A stretch of 64,000 nt of DNA from Mycobacterium sp. SMC-4 (GCF_025263265.1 NZ_CP079869.1:2170001-2234000); one strand, 5' to 3'; numbered from the stretch's first letter, positions 21,004 to 29,852 are shown. Numbers and translations are program-made. Notes: generated from the letters alone by a model not told the origin.

Positions 21004-21120
21004 ATGACCATCGACTACGGCACCGTCCACTCTCGTGGACAACGCCACTGTGTGCGCATCACCGCTGGACTCTTCGTCGCGGCTGCTCGGGCACACATCG
21101 CCCGAAACGGCCCTGACTAG
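21004..21120 (+). CDS. Possible leader peptide ahead of the DEAD-box helicase
   Basis: A 38-residue open frame starts at ATG 21004, with GAGG six bases upstream, and ends in TAG 12 bases before the helicase ATG. The peptide begins MTIDYGTVHSRGQRHC and ends in RAHIARNGPD; it is basic and resembles no family I know. A -10-like TAGCAT at 20944-20949 would start the transcript near 20956. A leader peptide controlling a helicase gene is plausible but unproven. It may be a chance ORF in a GC-rich 5' leader. Confidence 0.35.
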   Translation: MTIDYGTVHSRGQRHCVRITAGLFVAAARAHIARNGPD

Positions 21121-21131
21121 AGAGATTCACC

Positions 21132-22439
21132 ATGACCACATCGTCCTTTGCCGATCTCGGCGTGCCCGCGACCTTGGTGGCGGCGCTGACCGCGCGCGGC
21201 ATCACCGAGCCATTTCCGATCCAGACCGCAACCCTGCCTGACGCACTGGCCGGCCGCGACGTGCTGGGCCGCGGAAAGACCGGAAGCGGTAAGACTTTCG
21301 CGTTCGCCTTGCCCCTTGCGGCCGCGCTGACCGGCCGTCGCCGCCAAACCGCCCGCCCATCGGGTCTGGTGCTCGCGCCCACCCGCGAGCTGGCCACCCA
21401 GATCACGGCCACCCTGGAGCCGTTGGCACAGGCGTGTGGCTTGCGGGTCACCACCATCTACGGCGGGGTCTCCCAGAATCGCCAGGTGGCCGCGCTGCGG
21501 TCCGGTGTCGACATCGTGGTGGCCTGCCCCGGACGTCTCGAAGATTTGATGCGCCAGAAGGTGATCAGCCTCGACGCCGTCGCGGTGACGGTGCTCGACG
21601 AGGCCGATCACATGGCCGACCTCGGCTTCTTGCCCGGCGTGACCCGAATCCTGGCAGCGACACCCGCAGACGGCCAGCGCCTGCTGTTCTCGGCAACATT
21701 GGACAACGGAGTCGACAAGCTGGTCCGGCGGTTCCTACACGACCCCGTGCTGCACTCGGTCGACGAGGTCGACGAAGCACCCGTGCAGATGACCCACCAC
21801 GTGTTCCACGTCGGAGGAGCGCAGGAGAAGAAGGCGCTGGTGCACCGGCTGGCGTCCGGCACCGGGCGACGAATCCTGTTCATGCGCACCAAACATCAAG
21901 CGCGCAAACTGGCCAAGCAGCTCACCGAAGCCGGCGTTCCGTCAGTTGATCTGCACGGCAACCTTTCTCAGCCCGCCCGGGAACGCAATCTGGCGGCCTT
22001 CGCCGACGGCTCGGCGCGGGTTCTGGTGGCCACCGACATCGCGGCCCGCGGAGTGCACGTTGACGGTGTCGAGTTGGTCGTCCACGTCGACCCGCCGATG
22101 GAGCACAAGGCCTACCTGCACCGCTCGGGCCGCACCGCGCGCGCGGGCAGCGACGGAGACGTCGTCACCGTGGTGCTGCCTGAACAGCGTCGCGACACCC
22201 AGCAGTTGCTCAAGCGCGCGGGCATCACCGTGCGTCCCCAAGATGTCGATGCCGAGTCTGCCGAAGTTCAGGAACTCGTTGGCGAGATCGCACCCCGGCG
22301 CGCACCGCAACCGGTAGCCCGGACGGTCGAGCATCGCCGTCCGGCGAACCAGTCGGGGCGTCCGGCCAGCCAGTCGGGACGTCCGCGCAGGCGCAGGCCC
22401 CGACGTCCGGCTCAGCGCGCCACCACCACCGGAGGTTGA
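21132..22439 (+). CDS. rhlE: DEAD-box ATP-dependent RNA helicase (RhlE-like)
   Basis: A 435-residue helicase with all core motifs: Q motif (FPIQTATLP), motif I GKTGSGKT, Ia PTRELA, II DEAD, III SAT, IV ILFMRTK, V ATDIAARG and VI HRSGRTARAG. It is followed by a basic tail repeating NQSGRP/SQSGRP and ending in Arg-rich RRRRPRRPAQR, probably an RNA-binding extension. These enzymes unwind RNA in ribosome assembly or decay; Rv3211 is the nearest M. tuberculosis type I recall. The last 28 bases overlap the convergent oxidoreductase. The gene lies where M. tuberculosis has fadE20, so it may be inserted here. Confidence 0.93.
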   Translation: MTTSSFADLGVPATLVAALTARGITEPFPIQTATLPDALAGRDVLGRGKTGSGKTFAFALPLAAALTGRRRQTARPSGLVLAPTRELATQITATLEPLAQACGLRVTTIYGGVSQNRQVAALRSGVDIVVACPGRLEDLMRQKVISLDAVAVTVLDEADHMADLGFLPGVTRILAATPADGQRLLFSATLDNGVDKLVRRFLHDPVLHSVDEVDEAPVQMTHHVFHVGGAQEKKALVHRLASGTGRRILFMRTKHQARKLAKQLTEAGVPSVDLHGNLSQPARERNLAAFADGSARVLVATDIAARGVHVDGVELVVHVDPPMEHKAYLHRSGRTARAGSDGDVVTVVLPEQRRDTQQLLKRAGITVRPQDVDAESAEVQELVGEIAPRRAPQPVARTVEHRRPANQSGRPASQSGRPRRRRPRRPAQRATTTGG

Positions 22440-24700
22440 TGTGCCCGCACCGGTGGCGGGTCGGCGGTGAACTTCTCGACCTGCACCAGTGCATGAGCGC
22501 CACTACAACCCTGCGCCAGCGATGAGGTGCCCACGTCGTCGGTGAGCATGTTCGGGTTTCCGTGCACACACATCGTGTCCGGATCGGTCGGGTCCAGTGG
22601 ATCGAACCAGGCGCCGGTGGCCAGCTGGACAACCCGAGGACGCACGGCGTCGTCGGTCACCAGCCCGGCCAGGCACGCGCCGCGATCGTTGAACACCCGG
22701 ACCACGTCACCGTCGGCCAGTCCGCGAGCTGCGGCGTCGACCGGATTCATTCGGATCGGTTCGCGGCCGGCGACTTTCGATCGCCGGCTGGTCGCACCCG
22801 CGTCGAGCTGACTGTGCAGACGGGAGGCCGGTTGGTTGGCCAGCAGATGCAGCGGGTGCCGGGTCGCCATCGGGTCGCCGAGCCATTCGGTCGGCTCGAA
22901 CCATGTCGGATGTCCGGCGCAGTCGGGGTAGCCCAACCGGTCGATGTCTGAGGAGAAGATTTCGATCCGCCCGCTCGGTGTGTCCAGACGATGCTTCTGC
23001 GGATCGCGGCGAAAGTCGGCCAGCAGCGTCAACCCGGGTTCGGTGGGTAGTCGCAGATGTCCGGCCGTCCAGAAATCCTCGAACGTGGGCACATCGAAAT
23101 CCAGTGTCTGTGACCAGGTTTGGTACAGGTGCGCCAGCCACTGCGCCGAGGTGCGACCTTCGGTGAACATCTCACCCGCACCGAGCGCGCTTGCCAGGGC
23201 GGCGAAGGTGTCGTAGTCGTCGCGTGACTGGGCGTACGGCTGCGTCAGCTTCGGCATTGCCATCAGCACCGGGTCGTTGCGCGATCCGGAGAGGTCGTCG
23301 CGCTCGAGAAAGGTGGTCGAGGGGACCACGATGTCGGCGTGTCGGGCCGTCGCGGTCCAGTACGGGTCGTGCACCACCACGGTGTCGGGGCGGCTGAAAG
23401 CGCGGCGCAGGCGCGGGATGTTCTGATGATGGTGAAAAGGGTTGCCGCCTGCCCAGTACACCAACCTGATGTCGGGGTAGGTCAACCGTGCACCGTTGTA
23501 CTCGAATGACCGACCGGGGTGCAGCAGCATGTCGCTGATCGCCGCGACCGGAATGAACGTCTTCACCGGATTGACGCCTTGCGGCAGCCGCGGCAGCCCA
23601 CACCGCAGCGGCGCCAGCCCGGGCTCGTTCATCGAGCCGTAGCCGTGACCGAAACCACCGCCGGGCAGACCGACCTGACCCAGCATGGCCGCCAGTGTCA
23701 GACCCATCCATGGCGCCTGCTCGCCGAAGCGGGTGCGCTGCAGAGACCAGCTCACCGTGATCAGCGTGCGCGCCGTGGCCATCTGCCGGGCCAAGTCGAC
23801 GATCTCGGCCGCGTCGAGACCACTGATCTCTGCAGCCCATTTCGGTGTTTTCGGCACGCCGTCAGCGGCTCCGAGCAGATACCGCTCGAAGATCTGGTAC
23901 CCGGTGGTGTGGGTATCCAGAAACTTCCGATCGACCAGCGACTCGGTCGCCAACACATAGGCCAGGCCGAGCATGACCGCGACGTCGGTGCCGGGCACCA
24001 CCGGCCACCATCGACACGGACCGCTGAAATCGTCGCGCAGCGGCGACACCGAGACCACTCGGCCCCCGCGGGCGGAGAAGCGCTCCAGCGCCTCGCGGGC
24101 CGGATGGGCGGTGGTGCCGCCGTGGTTGACGCCGGTGTTCTTCAGGGCCACGCCGCCGAAGCACACCATCAGCTCGGTGTGCTCGACGATCACGTCCCAC
24201 TGCGTCGAGCGCTTGAACAGTTCGTCATGCGTGCCCACCACGCGCGGCATGATCACACCGGTGGCACCCAGGCTGTAAGAGTGCCGAGAGAAGGTGTATC
24301 CGCCCAGGCAGTTCAGGAAGCGATGCACCTGGCTCTGCGCATGATGAAACCGTCCTGCGCTCGACCAGCCGTAGGAGCCGCCGAAGATGGCTTCGTTGCC
24401 GTGATCGTCGATGATCCGGCGCAGCTCACCGGCCAGCAACTCCACCAGCTCGTCCCAGGACACCGCGACGAACTCGTCGGCGCCGCGGCGGGTACTCGGG
24501 CCCGGACCGTGGTCGAGCCAGCCCCGACGCACCGCAGGAGTGCGGACGCGGGCAGGATGACGCACCGATCCGGGCAGATTCCCCAACGCCGGGGACGGGT
24601 CGGCGTCTCCGCGCCACGGCGCGACCGCGGCGATATCGCCGTCGGCGACGGTGGCGGTGAAGGCGCCCCAGTGGGTCAGGCTGGTTCGGGGCGTGGGCAT
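22412..24700 (-). CDS. Molybdopterin-dependent oxidoreductase, BisC/DMSO-reductase family
   Basis: A 762-residue Mo-bis(MGD) enzyme from ATG 24700; longer open frame upstream lacks family features. IFGGSYGWSSAGRFHHAQ (about 109-126) contains the Ser that binds Mo in DMSO/TMAO/biotin sulfoxide reductases. Other family segments include NTGVNHGGTTAHPARE, YGSMNEPGLAP, RLVYWAGGNPFHHHQN (MGD region) and the C-terminal beta-barrel with DVVRVFNDRGACLAG and CVHGNPNMLTDDVGTSSLAQG. It has no Tat signal or FeS Cys motif, so it should be a cytoplasmic S- or N-oxide reductase. In mycobacteria BisC reduces biotin or methionine sulfoxide. Confidence 0.9.
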   Translation of the reverse strand: MPTPRTSLTHWGAFTATVADGDIAAVAPWRGDADPSPALGNLPGSVRHPARVRTPAVRRGWLDHGPGPSTRRGADEFVAVSWDELVELLAGELRRIIDDHGNEAIFGGSYGWSSAGRFHHAQSQVHRFLNCLGGYTFSRHSYSLGATGVIMPRVVGTHDELFKRSTQWDVIVEHTELMVCFGGVALKNTGVNHGGTTAHPAREALERFSARGGRVVSVSPLRDDFSGPCRWWPVVPGTDVAVMLGLAYVLATESLVDRKFLDTHTTGYQIFERYLLGAADGVPKTPKWAAEISGLDAAEIVDLARQMATARTLITVSWSLQRTRFGEQAPWMGLTLAAMLGQVGLPGGGFGHGYGSMNEPGLAPLRCGLPRLPQGVNPVKTFIPVAAISDMLLHPGRSFEYNGARLTYPDIRLVYWAGGNPFHHHQNIPRLRRAFSRPDTVVVHDPYWTATARHADIVVPSTTFLERDDLSGSRNDPVLMAMPKLTQPYAQSRDDYDTFAALASALGAGEMFTEGRTSAQWLAHLYQTWSQTLDFDVPTFEDFWTAGHLRLPTEPGLTLLADFRRDPQKHRLDTPSGRIEIFSSDIDRLGYPDCAGHPTWFEPTEWLGDPMATRHPLHLLANQPASRLHSQLDAGATSRRSKVAGREPIRMNPVDAAARGLADGDVVRVFNDRGACLAGLVTDDAVRPRVVQLATGAWFDPLDPTDPDTMCVHGNPNMLTDDVGTSSLAQGCSGAHALVQVEKFTADPPPVRAHQPPVVVAR

Positions 24701-24860
24701 GGCGCGGAGTGTACGAGGACACGCGCAGGCCACGGTCGGGTGACCATTACATATTCTTTCGGTGAATCGGCGCGGGTCCTTGGTTATCGAGTCCCTCTCA
24801 AGCAGAGTGAACGGACGCGGTAACTTCGCAGGACCGAGTCGCCGACCGCGGGGAGGATGA

Positions 24861-27023
24861 ATGATCCGGCAGCCGAAGCTGCGCCAACGTGTGGCCGGTC
24901 GTCTGACCATCGGCCTGCTGGGAATCGCCACGGCGTTCCTGCTGGCGCCCATTGCCACCGCACAACCCGAGGTCGAAGCCAGTGGTGCGATCACCGCGGC
25001 GTGGGAGGCCACCGGCGGTGACGCCGGTCCACTGGGTCCGCGCTCCGGCGAGGTCTACCCCGTCGGCGACGGATTTGCGCAGAACTTCGCGGCGGGCAAG
25101 ATGTTCTTCACGCCGTCCACCGGTGCGCGCTTCATGCAGGGCGCGATCCTGGAGAAGTACGAGTCACTCGGCGGACCCGCCGACAGCGACCTCGGGTTCC
25201 CGGAGATCGACGAAGGCCCTGGCCGGGCCCCGGAAAGCCGCAACAGCACGTTCAGCGCCGCCGACAACCCGGTCATCTTCTGGACGCCGGCAACCGGCGC
25301 TCGGGTGGTCCGTGGCCCCATCAATGCGGCCTGGGACCGGCTCGGTGGATCGTCGGGCGTCCTCGGCGTGCCCGCCGAGGAAGAAACCTACAACGGCTCG
25401 GTGGTGCGGCAGCGGTTCACCGGTGGCGAGTTGTCCTACGACTCGAGTACCGAGACATTCACCACGGTGCCGCCCGAGCTGGCCGACCAGCTCGCTGATC
25501 TGTCGGTTCCCGACGATCCGGTCTCGGCGATCAACGCCGCGCGCCGCGCTGCAGGCGGTCCGCTGGGTCCGCTGGGCGCCGCCGAAGGTGAGCCCTACCC
25601 GATCGGCGATGACGGTCTGGGCCAGGATTTCGCCGGCGGCAAAATTTTCTACAGCCCGCAGACCGGTGCCAATGTGGTCACCGGGCAGGTGCTTGACAAG
25701 TACGAGAGTGTAGGTGGCCCCGAGGGCGACCTGGGCTTCCCCGCCACCAGCGAAGTCGACGGGGGAGTGCCGGCGAGCCGAATGACCACCTTCGCCGCCG
25801 AGGACAACCCGGTGATCTTCTGGACCCCCGACCACGGGGCGGTGATCGTACGGGGTGCGATGAAGGCCGCGTGGGACAGACTCGACGGCGCGACCGGCGA
25901 GCTCGGCGCGCCGGTGGCCGACCAGTCCCAGAGCGGCAACGTGATCAGCCAACGGTTCAGCAACGGCGCGATCTCCTACGACACGGCCAATCAGCGATTC
26001 ACTGCCGAACCGGGCAACCTTACTGCCGCGCTGGCCGGCCTTGAGGTCCCTGATCAGGCCCCGCCCGGCGCCCCCGGCTCCCCGCAGGCCGCGCCGCAGG
26101 CCGATGAGGGCACCGGCCTGAAATGGTCACCCTGGTGGTTACTGGCGATCGTGGCGTTGCTCGGGTTGCTCGGCGTGGTCGGATTCCTGATCATGCGCAA
26201 CAGGGCCCGCGGTGCGGACCCGTTCGCTGACGACTCCGGGTATGACGACGGTTCCGGGTATGACGACGGTTCCGGTTACGACGAGTTCGAACACCCTCGT
26301 AGTTCGGAGTACGAGAATCCCTCGCCCTACGCCGACCCGTCGTCGAGCGGTGCTGGATTCGCCGCTCCCGCGGACGGTGCTGGATTCGCCGCTCCCGCGG
26401 ACGGTGCTGGATTCGCCGCTCCCGCAGACGGTGAGGACGAGTTGTTCGGGGACCGCTACGCACGCGAAGGATTGACTGCGGTATCGGCGGCCACACCGCC
26501 CGAGCCGGCGACGGCCTCAGCGATTTCCGAGGATGTCGAACCGACGCCACTGAGCTTCTGGGGGGTCCCCTCGGAACCGGTCGACGTCGAGGAATCCGAC
26601 GCTGTCGATGTTGACGTGACGGATCTCGAGGAAGAGGAGGACCCCGACGCCGTCGATACCGCACCCACCCGGATTCCGACGCTCACCGAGGTCGACGGCC
26701 ACGAGGAACCCATCGTCGAGGCCGACAGAGAGCCGCTGGTGGTCGCCGAGCAGGTCTCCGGCTCCCTCTTCGAACGAGACACCATGACCGACACCGGCCG
26801 ACATGCTCGTATCGACGATGACGAGCCGCGTCCGGGCGGCACAGCGGTGCACATGCCGCTCGATGATCCAGGTCAAATGCCCGATGGCTACCCGGTCAAA
26901 GCCGACACCCGCTCGGGTCTCTACTGGACCCCCGATGATGTCGACTATCCCGAGGCGCCCGCCGAATTGTGGTTCGCCAGTGAGGAAATGGCGATCACCA
27001 ACGGATTCGTTCGGGGCGCGTAG
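24861..27023 (+). CDS. LGFP-repeat cell-envelope protein with transmembrane anchor and acidic tail (Rv2721c-like)
   Basis: A 720-residue protein with GGGAGG four bases before ATG 24861. A signal sequence ends near ATAQ (residue 35). Two tandem copies of an about 190-residue unit follow (37-215 and 220-405), each with LGFP-type motifs (DLGFPEIDE, GVLGVPAEE, DLGFPATSE, ELGAPVADQ). The repeats are thought to bind the cell envelope in corynebacteria and mycobacteria. A Pro/Ala linker, one transmembrane helix (about 425-447) and a 270-residue Asp/Glu/Pro-rich cytoplasmic tail complete it. It matches Rv2721c next to lexA. Function unknown; an envelope sensor or anchor is plausible. Confidence 0.85.
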   Translation: MIRQPKLRQRVAGRLTIGLLGIATAFLLAPIATAQPEVEASGAITAAWEATGGDAGPLGPRSGEVYPVGDGFAQNFAAGKMFFTPSTGARFMQGAILEKYESLGGPADSDLGFPEIDEGPGRAPESRNSTFSAADNPVIFWTPATGARVVRGPINAAWDRLGGSSGVLGVPAEEETYNGSVVRQRFTGGELSYDSSTETFTTVPPELADQLADLSVPDDPVSAINAARRAAGGPLGPLGAAEGEPYPIGDDGLGQDFAGGKIFYSPQTGANVVTGQVLDKYESVGGPEGDLGFPATSEVDGGVPASRMTTFAAEDNPVIFWTPDHGAVIVRGAMKAAWDRLDGATGELGAPVADQSQSGNVISQRFSNGAISYDTANQRFTAEPGNLTAALAGLEVPDQAPPGAPGSPQAAPQADEGTGLKWSPWWLLAIVALLGLLGVVGFLIMRNRARGADPFADDSGYDDGSGYDDGSGYDEFEHPRSSEYENPSPYADPSSSGAGFAAPADGAGFAAPADGAGFAAPADGEDELFGDRYAREGLTAVSAATPPEPATASAISEDVEPTPLSFWGVPSEPVDVEESDAVDVDVTDLEEEEDPDAVDTAPTRIPTLTEVDGHEEPIVEADREPLVVAEQVSGSLFERDTMTDTGRHARIDDDEPRPGGTAVHMPLDDPGQMPDGYPVKADTRSGLYWTPDDVDYPEAPAELWFASEEMAITNGFVRGA
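26235..26285 (+). repeat. 18-base tandem repeat coding SGYDDG
   Basis: Two identical copies of an 18-base unit (TCCGGGTATGACGACGGT) and a third degenerate partial copy encode SGYDDG SGYDDG SGYDE at residues 459-475 of the LGFP protein, just after its membrane helix. The identical DNA suggests slippage expansion. Confidence 0.85.
26349..26429 (+). repeat. 27-base tandem repeat coding GAGFAAPAD
   Basis: Three copies of a 27-base unit encode GAGFAAPAD three times (residues 497-523 of the LGFP protein). The copies differ only by one synonymous base (GCG/GCA) in the third. Copy number is likely variable between strains. Confidence 0.92.
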
Positions 27024-27051
27024 CGCGAGTTCCGCGACCCCGTCAGACGTT

Positions 27052-27771
27052 TCAGATCTTGCGGATGACCGTCACCACCTTGCCCAGAATCGCCGCATCG
27101 TTGCCGGGAATCGGGTCGAATGCCGGGTTGTGCGGCATCAGCCACACCTGGCCGCGCGTGCGTTTGAAGGTCTTCACGGTGGCCTCGCCGTCGATCATGG
27201 CCGCGACGATGTCGCCGTTGTCGGCGACGTTCTGCTGACGGACGACCACCCAGTCGCCGTCGCAGATCGCGGCGTCCACCATCGAGTCGCCGACAACTTT
27301 GAGCAGGAACAGCGACCCCTCGCCGACCAATTCGCGGGGGAGCGGGAAGACGTCTTCGACGGCCTCCTCGGCCAGAATGGGGCCGCCGGCCGCGATGCGG
27401 CCGAGCACCGGCACAAAAGTAGGTTCGGGCAGCACATCGGAGCCGGCGACCTCGGTAGCCGGCGCGCTGGCCGCAGCCGCCTCATCGAGACCGCGCACGT
27501 CGACAGCTCGCGGACGGTTGGGGTCGCGCCGTAGGTAGCCCTTGCGCTCCAGCGTGCGCAGCTGATGGGCCACCGAGGAGGTCGACGTCAGACCCACGGC
27601 ATCGCCGATCTCGCGGATGCTGGGCGGATATCCGCGGGTGGTCACCGACGTGCGGATGACCTCGAGGATGGTGCGCTGACGCTCGGTCAGGCCGACGCCG
27701 CGGTCACGGTGTCCGGCTGTTGGGGGAGTCGAGGTGGAGTCGGCGGTGCTGTCGCTGCTGTCGTCGCTCAT
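27052..27771 (-). CDS. lexA: LexA SOS repressor
   Basis: A 239-residue repressor from ATG 27771 (MSDDSS); the extra 13 upstream codons in the frame are promoter DNA. A disordered N-terminus is followed by a winged-helix DNA-binding domain (residues 28-93). A linker leads to the protease domain: cleavage site Ala128-Gly129 ([10 protein letters not shown]), Ser163 (GDSMVD) and Lys200 (ATVKTF). RecA filaments trigger self-cleavage. It is divergent from chiZ, and its own promoter carries an SOS box, giving autoregulation. Confidence 0.97.
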   Translation of the reverse strand: MSDDSSDSTADSTSTPPTAGHRDRGVGLTERQRTILEVIRTSVTTRGYPPSIREIGDAVGLTSTSSVAHQLRTLERKGYLRRDPNRPRAVDVRGLDEAAAASAPATEVAGSDVLPEPTFVPVLGRIAAGGPILAEEAVEDVFPLPRELVGEGSLFLLKVVGDSMVDAAICDGDWVVVRQQNVADNGDIVAAMIDGEATVKTFKRTRGQVWLMPHNPAFDPIPGNDAAILGKVVTVIRKI

Positions 27772-27777
27772 GGCCTG

Positions 27778-27806
27778 AATGTAGTCCACGATCCACAGTT
27801 GATCAA
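27778..27806 (-). promoter_or_regulatory. lexA: lexA promoter, leaderless
   Basis: On the minus strand, -35 TTGATC (27806-27801) and -10 TACATT (27783-27778) are 17 bases apart. The start would fall at or beside the lexA ATG, so the mRNA is probably leaderless. The SOS box overlaps the -35. Confidence 0.7.
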
Positions 27807-27818
27807 ACATGTGTTCGA
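27803..27818 (-). promoter_or_regulatory. SOS box of lexA
   Basis: TCAAACATGTGTTCGA (plus strand) matches TCGAAC-N4-GTTCGA at 11 of 12 positions. It overlaps the lexA -35, consistent with autorepression. Confidence 0.85.
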
Positions 27819-27859
27819 CCGCGTGTCACATGCATCGGGCCCGATCTGCGGGAACGGCT

Positions 27860-27882
27860 TTGTCGGTGGGTGGCGATACCGT
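27860..27882 (+). promoter_or_regulatory. chiZ: PafBC-type (RecA-NDp) promoter of chiZ
   Basis: TTGTCGGTG, eight bases, then TACCGT fits TTGTCRGTG-N8-TANNNT perfectly. Predicted start is near 27889, about 100 bases before the chiZ ATG. It would explain LexA-independent damage induction reported for the M. tuberculosis homologue Rv2719c. Confidence 0.82.
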
Positions 27883-27892
27883 CTACAACAGT

Positions 27893-27908
27893 TCGATCAC
27901 ACGTTCTA
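27893..27908 (+). promoter_or_regulatory. Degenerate SOS box between lexA and chiZ
   Basis: TCGATCACACGTTCTA matches the LexA consensus at 10 of 12 positions. It sits just downstream of the predicted PafBC start, where LexA could act as a roadblock. Weak on its own. Confidence 0.45.
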
Positions 27909-27935
27909 CTAATCGAACATGTGATCGACTATGGT
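27907..27935 (+). promoter_or_regulatory. chiZ: LexA-controlled chiZ promoter with SOS box 27913-27928
   Basis: The box TCGAACATGTGATCGA (27913-27928, 11 of 12 positions) is followed after one base by -10 TATGGT (27930-27935). This box-to--10 spacing is identical to that of the recA LexA promoter. The -35 (27907-27912) is poor. Predicted leader about 47 bases. Confidence 0.62.
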
Positions 27936-27988
27936 TCGAACACAGTAGCGAATCTGGGACTGGGATCGACAACCGAAAGGCGGACGAC

Positions 27989-28534
27989 ATGACACTCATC
28001 TACTCACGCGAGGCCACCGTGGATATCACTGGTACTCATGGCGTCGCCGGCACGCGGGGCGCTGCTGGTGCGCCTGCCTCCGGTTCTGCCGGCCCCGAGG
28101 CCCGCCGGCGCAGGCCGCACCACCGTTCGGCACGTCCGACACGGGTTCCCGGCGCCCGGGGCCCATCAGGTTCGCCCCGCCCACGGGTGGTTCCGGTCCC
28201 TTACCGCGGATCGGCCGTGGCCGTGTCTCGGGCGCCGCACCGACGCCGGCCCATTACGCCGGCCACCACCGTCGCGCTGGCATTGATCGCCGCGGCGATC
28301 ACGGTGTGGTTGGGGCTGGTCGCCCAGGCCGGCGGGGTTGTCGGCGTCGAGCCCGCAGTTCCGGCCCGATTGGCAGTAGTGCAGGTCCAGGCCGGTGAGT
28401 CGCTGCAGCATGTGGCGCGTCGGGTCGCGCCCGAAGCGCCGGTGGCCGACGTTGTCGCCAAGATTCGCGAGTTGAACCAACTCCAGACGGTCGCTGTCAA
28501 TGCCGGGCAGACGCTGATCGCCCCGGTTGCCTGA
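27989..28534 (+). CDS. chiZ: LysM-domain cell-division regulator ChiZ-like (Rv2719c type)
   Basis: A 181-residue protein from ATG 27989. The first 90 residues are Arg/Pro/Gly-rich and disordered, in the cytoplasm. One membrane helix (about 91-118) and an outside LysM peptidoglycan-binding domain (about 131-179, [14 protein letters not shown]...GQTLIAPV) follow. Rv2719c (ChiZ) is a damage-induced protein that delays septation in M. tuberculosis, and a SulA-like role is likely. The gene is divergent from lexA and shares a regulatory region with both LexA and PafBC signals. Confidence 0.88.
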   Translation: MTLIYSREATVDITGTHGVAGTRGAAGAPASGSAGPEARRRRPHHRSARPTRVPGARGPSGSPRPRVVPVPYRGSAVAVSRAPHRRRPITPATTVALALIAAAITVWLGLVAQAGGVVGVEPAVPARLAVVQVQAGESLQHVARRVAPEAPVADVVAKIRELNQLQTVAVNAGQTLIAPVA

Positions 28535-28650
28535 TCGCGGCCATGCAAGGGCATCGGTCGATCGGTCTGCCGTCAGGTCGTCGTAGCGTCGCCCGGGTAG
28601 GCTCGAAACCGTTTGAAGCGGTGATCTGTCGAACCGGCGAAGGAGCGTGG

Positions 28651-29115
28651 ATGCACTGTCCTTTCTGCCGCCATCCTGATTCCCGCGTGGTCGACTCCCG
28701 AGAGACCGACGAAGGACAGGCGATTCGTCGCCGCCGAGCATGTCCGGAGTGCGGCAGGCGGTTCACGACTGTCGAGACCGCGGTACTTGCCGTCGTCAAA
28801 CGCAGCGGGGTGACCGAACCGTTCAGCCGCGAAAAGGTCATCACGGGTGTCCGGCGAGCCTGTCAGGGGCGTCAGGTCGACGACGATGCACTCAACCTGC
28901 TCGCCCAACAGGTCGAGGATGCGGTCCGCGCCACCGGCTCACCGGAGGTACCTAGTCACGAAGTCGGTTTGGCGATTCTGGGGCCGTTGCGTGACCTCGA
29001 CGAGGTGGCCTATCTGCGGTTTGCCTCGGTTTACCGTTCTTTTTCCTCAGCAGAGGACTTCGAGCGTGAGATTCAGGCGCTGCGCGCCCACCGCGAAGTC
29101 TCGGCTCCGACGTAG
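28651..29115 (+). CDS. nrdR: Transcriptional regulator NrdR
   Basis: A 154-residue regulator of ribonucleotide reductase genes. It begins with a zinc ribbon (Cys3, Cys6, Cys31, Cys34; MHCPFC...ACPECGRR), then an ATP-cone domain (about 46-136, [24 protein letters not shown]) that senses ATP/dATP. The AGGAG eight bases before ATG 28651 supports that start; the longer frame has no homology. It follows chiZ by 116 bases on the same strand, as in other mycobacteria. Confidence 0.97.
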   Translation: MHCPFCRHPDSRVVDSRETDEGQAIRRRRACPECGRRFTTVETAVLAVVKRSGVTEPFSREKVITGVRRACQGRQVDDDALNLLAQQVEDAVRATGSPEVPSHEVGLAILGPLRDLDEVAYLRFASVYRSFSSAEDFEREIQALRAHREVSAPT

Positions 29116-29131
29116 ACCATCCGATCACCGG

Positions 29132-29818
29132 TCAGTCGATCTGGCGCGTCCCGTCGTTGACGACCTGGCCCGCGACCTGCACCCAGCCGTCGGGGCTCCA
29201 GGTGGTGTGAATCACCGATCCCTGCCCTTGCACGATGGTCAGGTCGCGGCTGAGGTATTCGGTGATCCGCACCGCGGCGGCGCCCGTGGCCTCGTCCTCG
29301 GGGACTCCCAGGTGTGGGGCGAACATCCGGGAGCGGATGCTGTTCTGAGTCTCGTCGGCCCACGTCCACAGATAGTGTGCGACATCGTCGCCGTATTCGT
29401 CCGGGTCAGCCCCCATCAATGCCTCGGGGGTGCCGATGTCATGAATGACGAAGTCCGGCGCCCACGCCGCACGCGCATTGACCGCGGTCAGCTCGCCGTG
29501 ATAGGTGACCTGCACGACGCCGGCAGGTACCTGCAGCGTCTTGATCGGCGTACCGCGGCTCTTCAACCACCATGATGCCCCTACGGTGGGATGACCCGCG
29601 AACGGCAACTCAGCGGTCGGGGTGTAGATGCGCGCCTGCGCGGAATGGGCGTGCTCGACCGGAAGAGTGACGAATATCGTTTCGCTGTAACCCAATTGCC
29701 TGGCGATCCGCTGACGGTCGGCGGCGTCCACGGTGTCGGAGTCGACCACGCCGAGTGGATTACCGAAGTTGCCGTCCCGGTCGGTGAATACCCGCAGGAC
29801 CGTCACATCGATGGCCAT
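29132..29818 (-). CDS. PhzF-family isomerase/epimerase-like protein
   Basis: A 228-residue protein with family segments FGNPLGVV, the catalytic-Glu region [23 protein letters not shown] and [12 protein letters not shown]. It is shorter than typical 280-300 residue PhzF proteins but equals Rv2716 in length. The middle of the second lobe is reduced. PhzF enzymes are cofactor-free isomerases; the substrate of this branch is unknown. It is convergent with nrdR and probably the last gene of a minus-strand group with the hydrolase 34 bases upstream. Confidence 0.85.
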   Translation of the reverse strand: MAIDVTVLRVFTDRDGNFGNPLGVVDSDTVDAADRQRIARQLGYSETIFVTLPVEHAHSAQARIYTPTAELPFAGHPTVGASWWLKSRGTPIKTLQVPAGVVQVTYHGELTAVNARAAWAPDFVIHDIGTPEALMGADPDEYGDDVAHYLWTWADETQNSIRSRMFAPHLGVPEDEATGAAAVRITEYLSRDLTIVQGQGSVIHTTWSPDGWVQVAGQVVNDGTRQID

Positions 29819-29852
29819 GCGCCGATGGTACGTCGCCGAATGTCAGGTCAGG

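Noticed and set aside
23519..24823. 434-codon plus-strand frame
   Set aside because: Antisense to the molybdopterin oxidoreductase; amino-acid composition is Arg/Gln/His-rich and no domain is visible.
27936..27951. A fourth SOS-like half site TCGAACACAG next to chiZ
   Set aside because: The second half TAGCGA does not match; only one half site is good.
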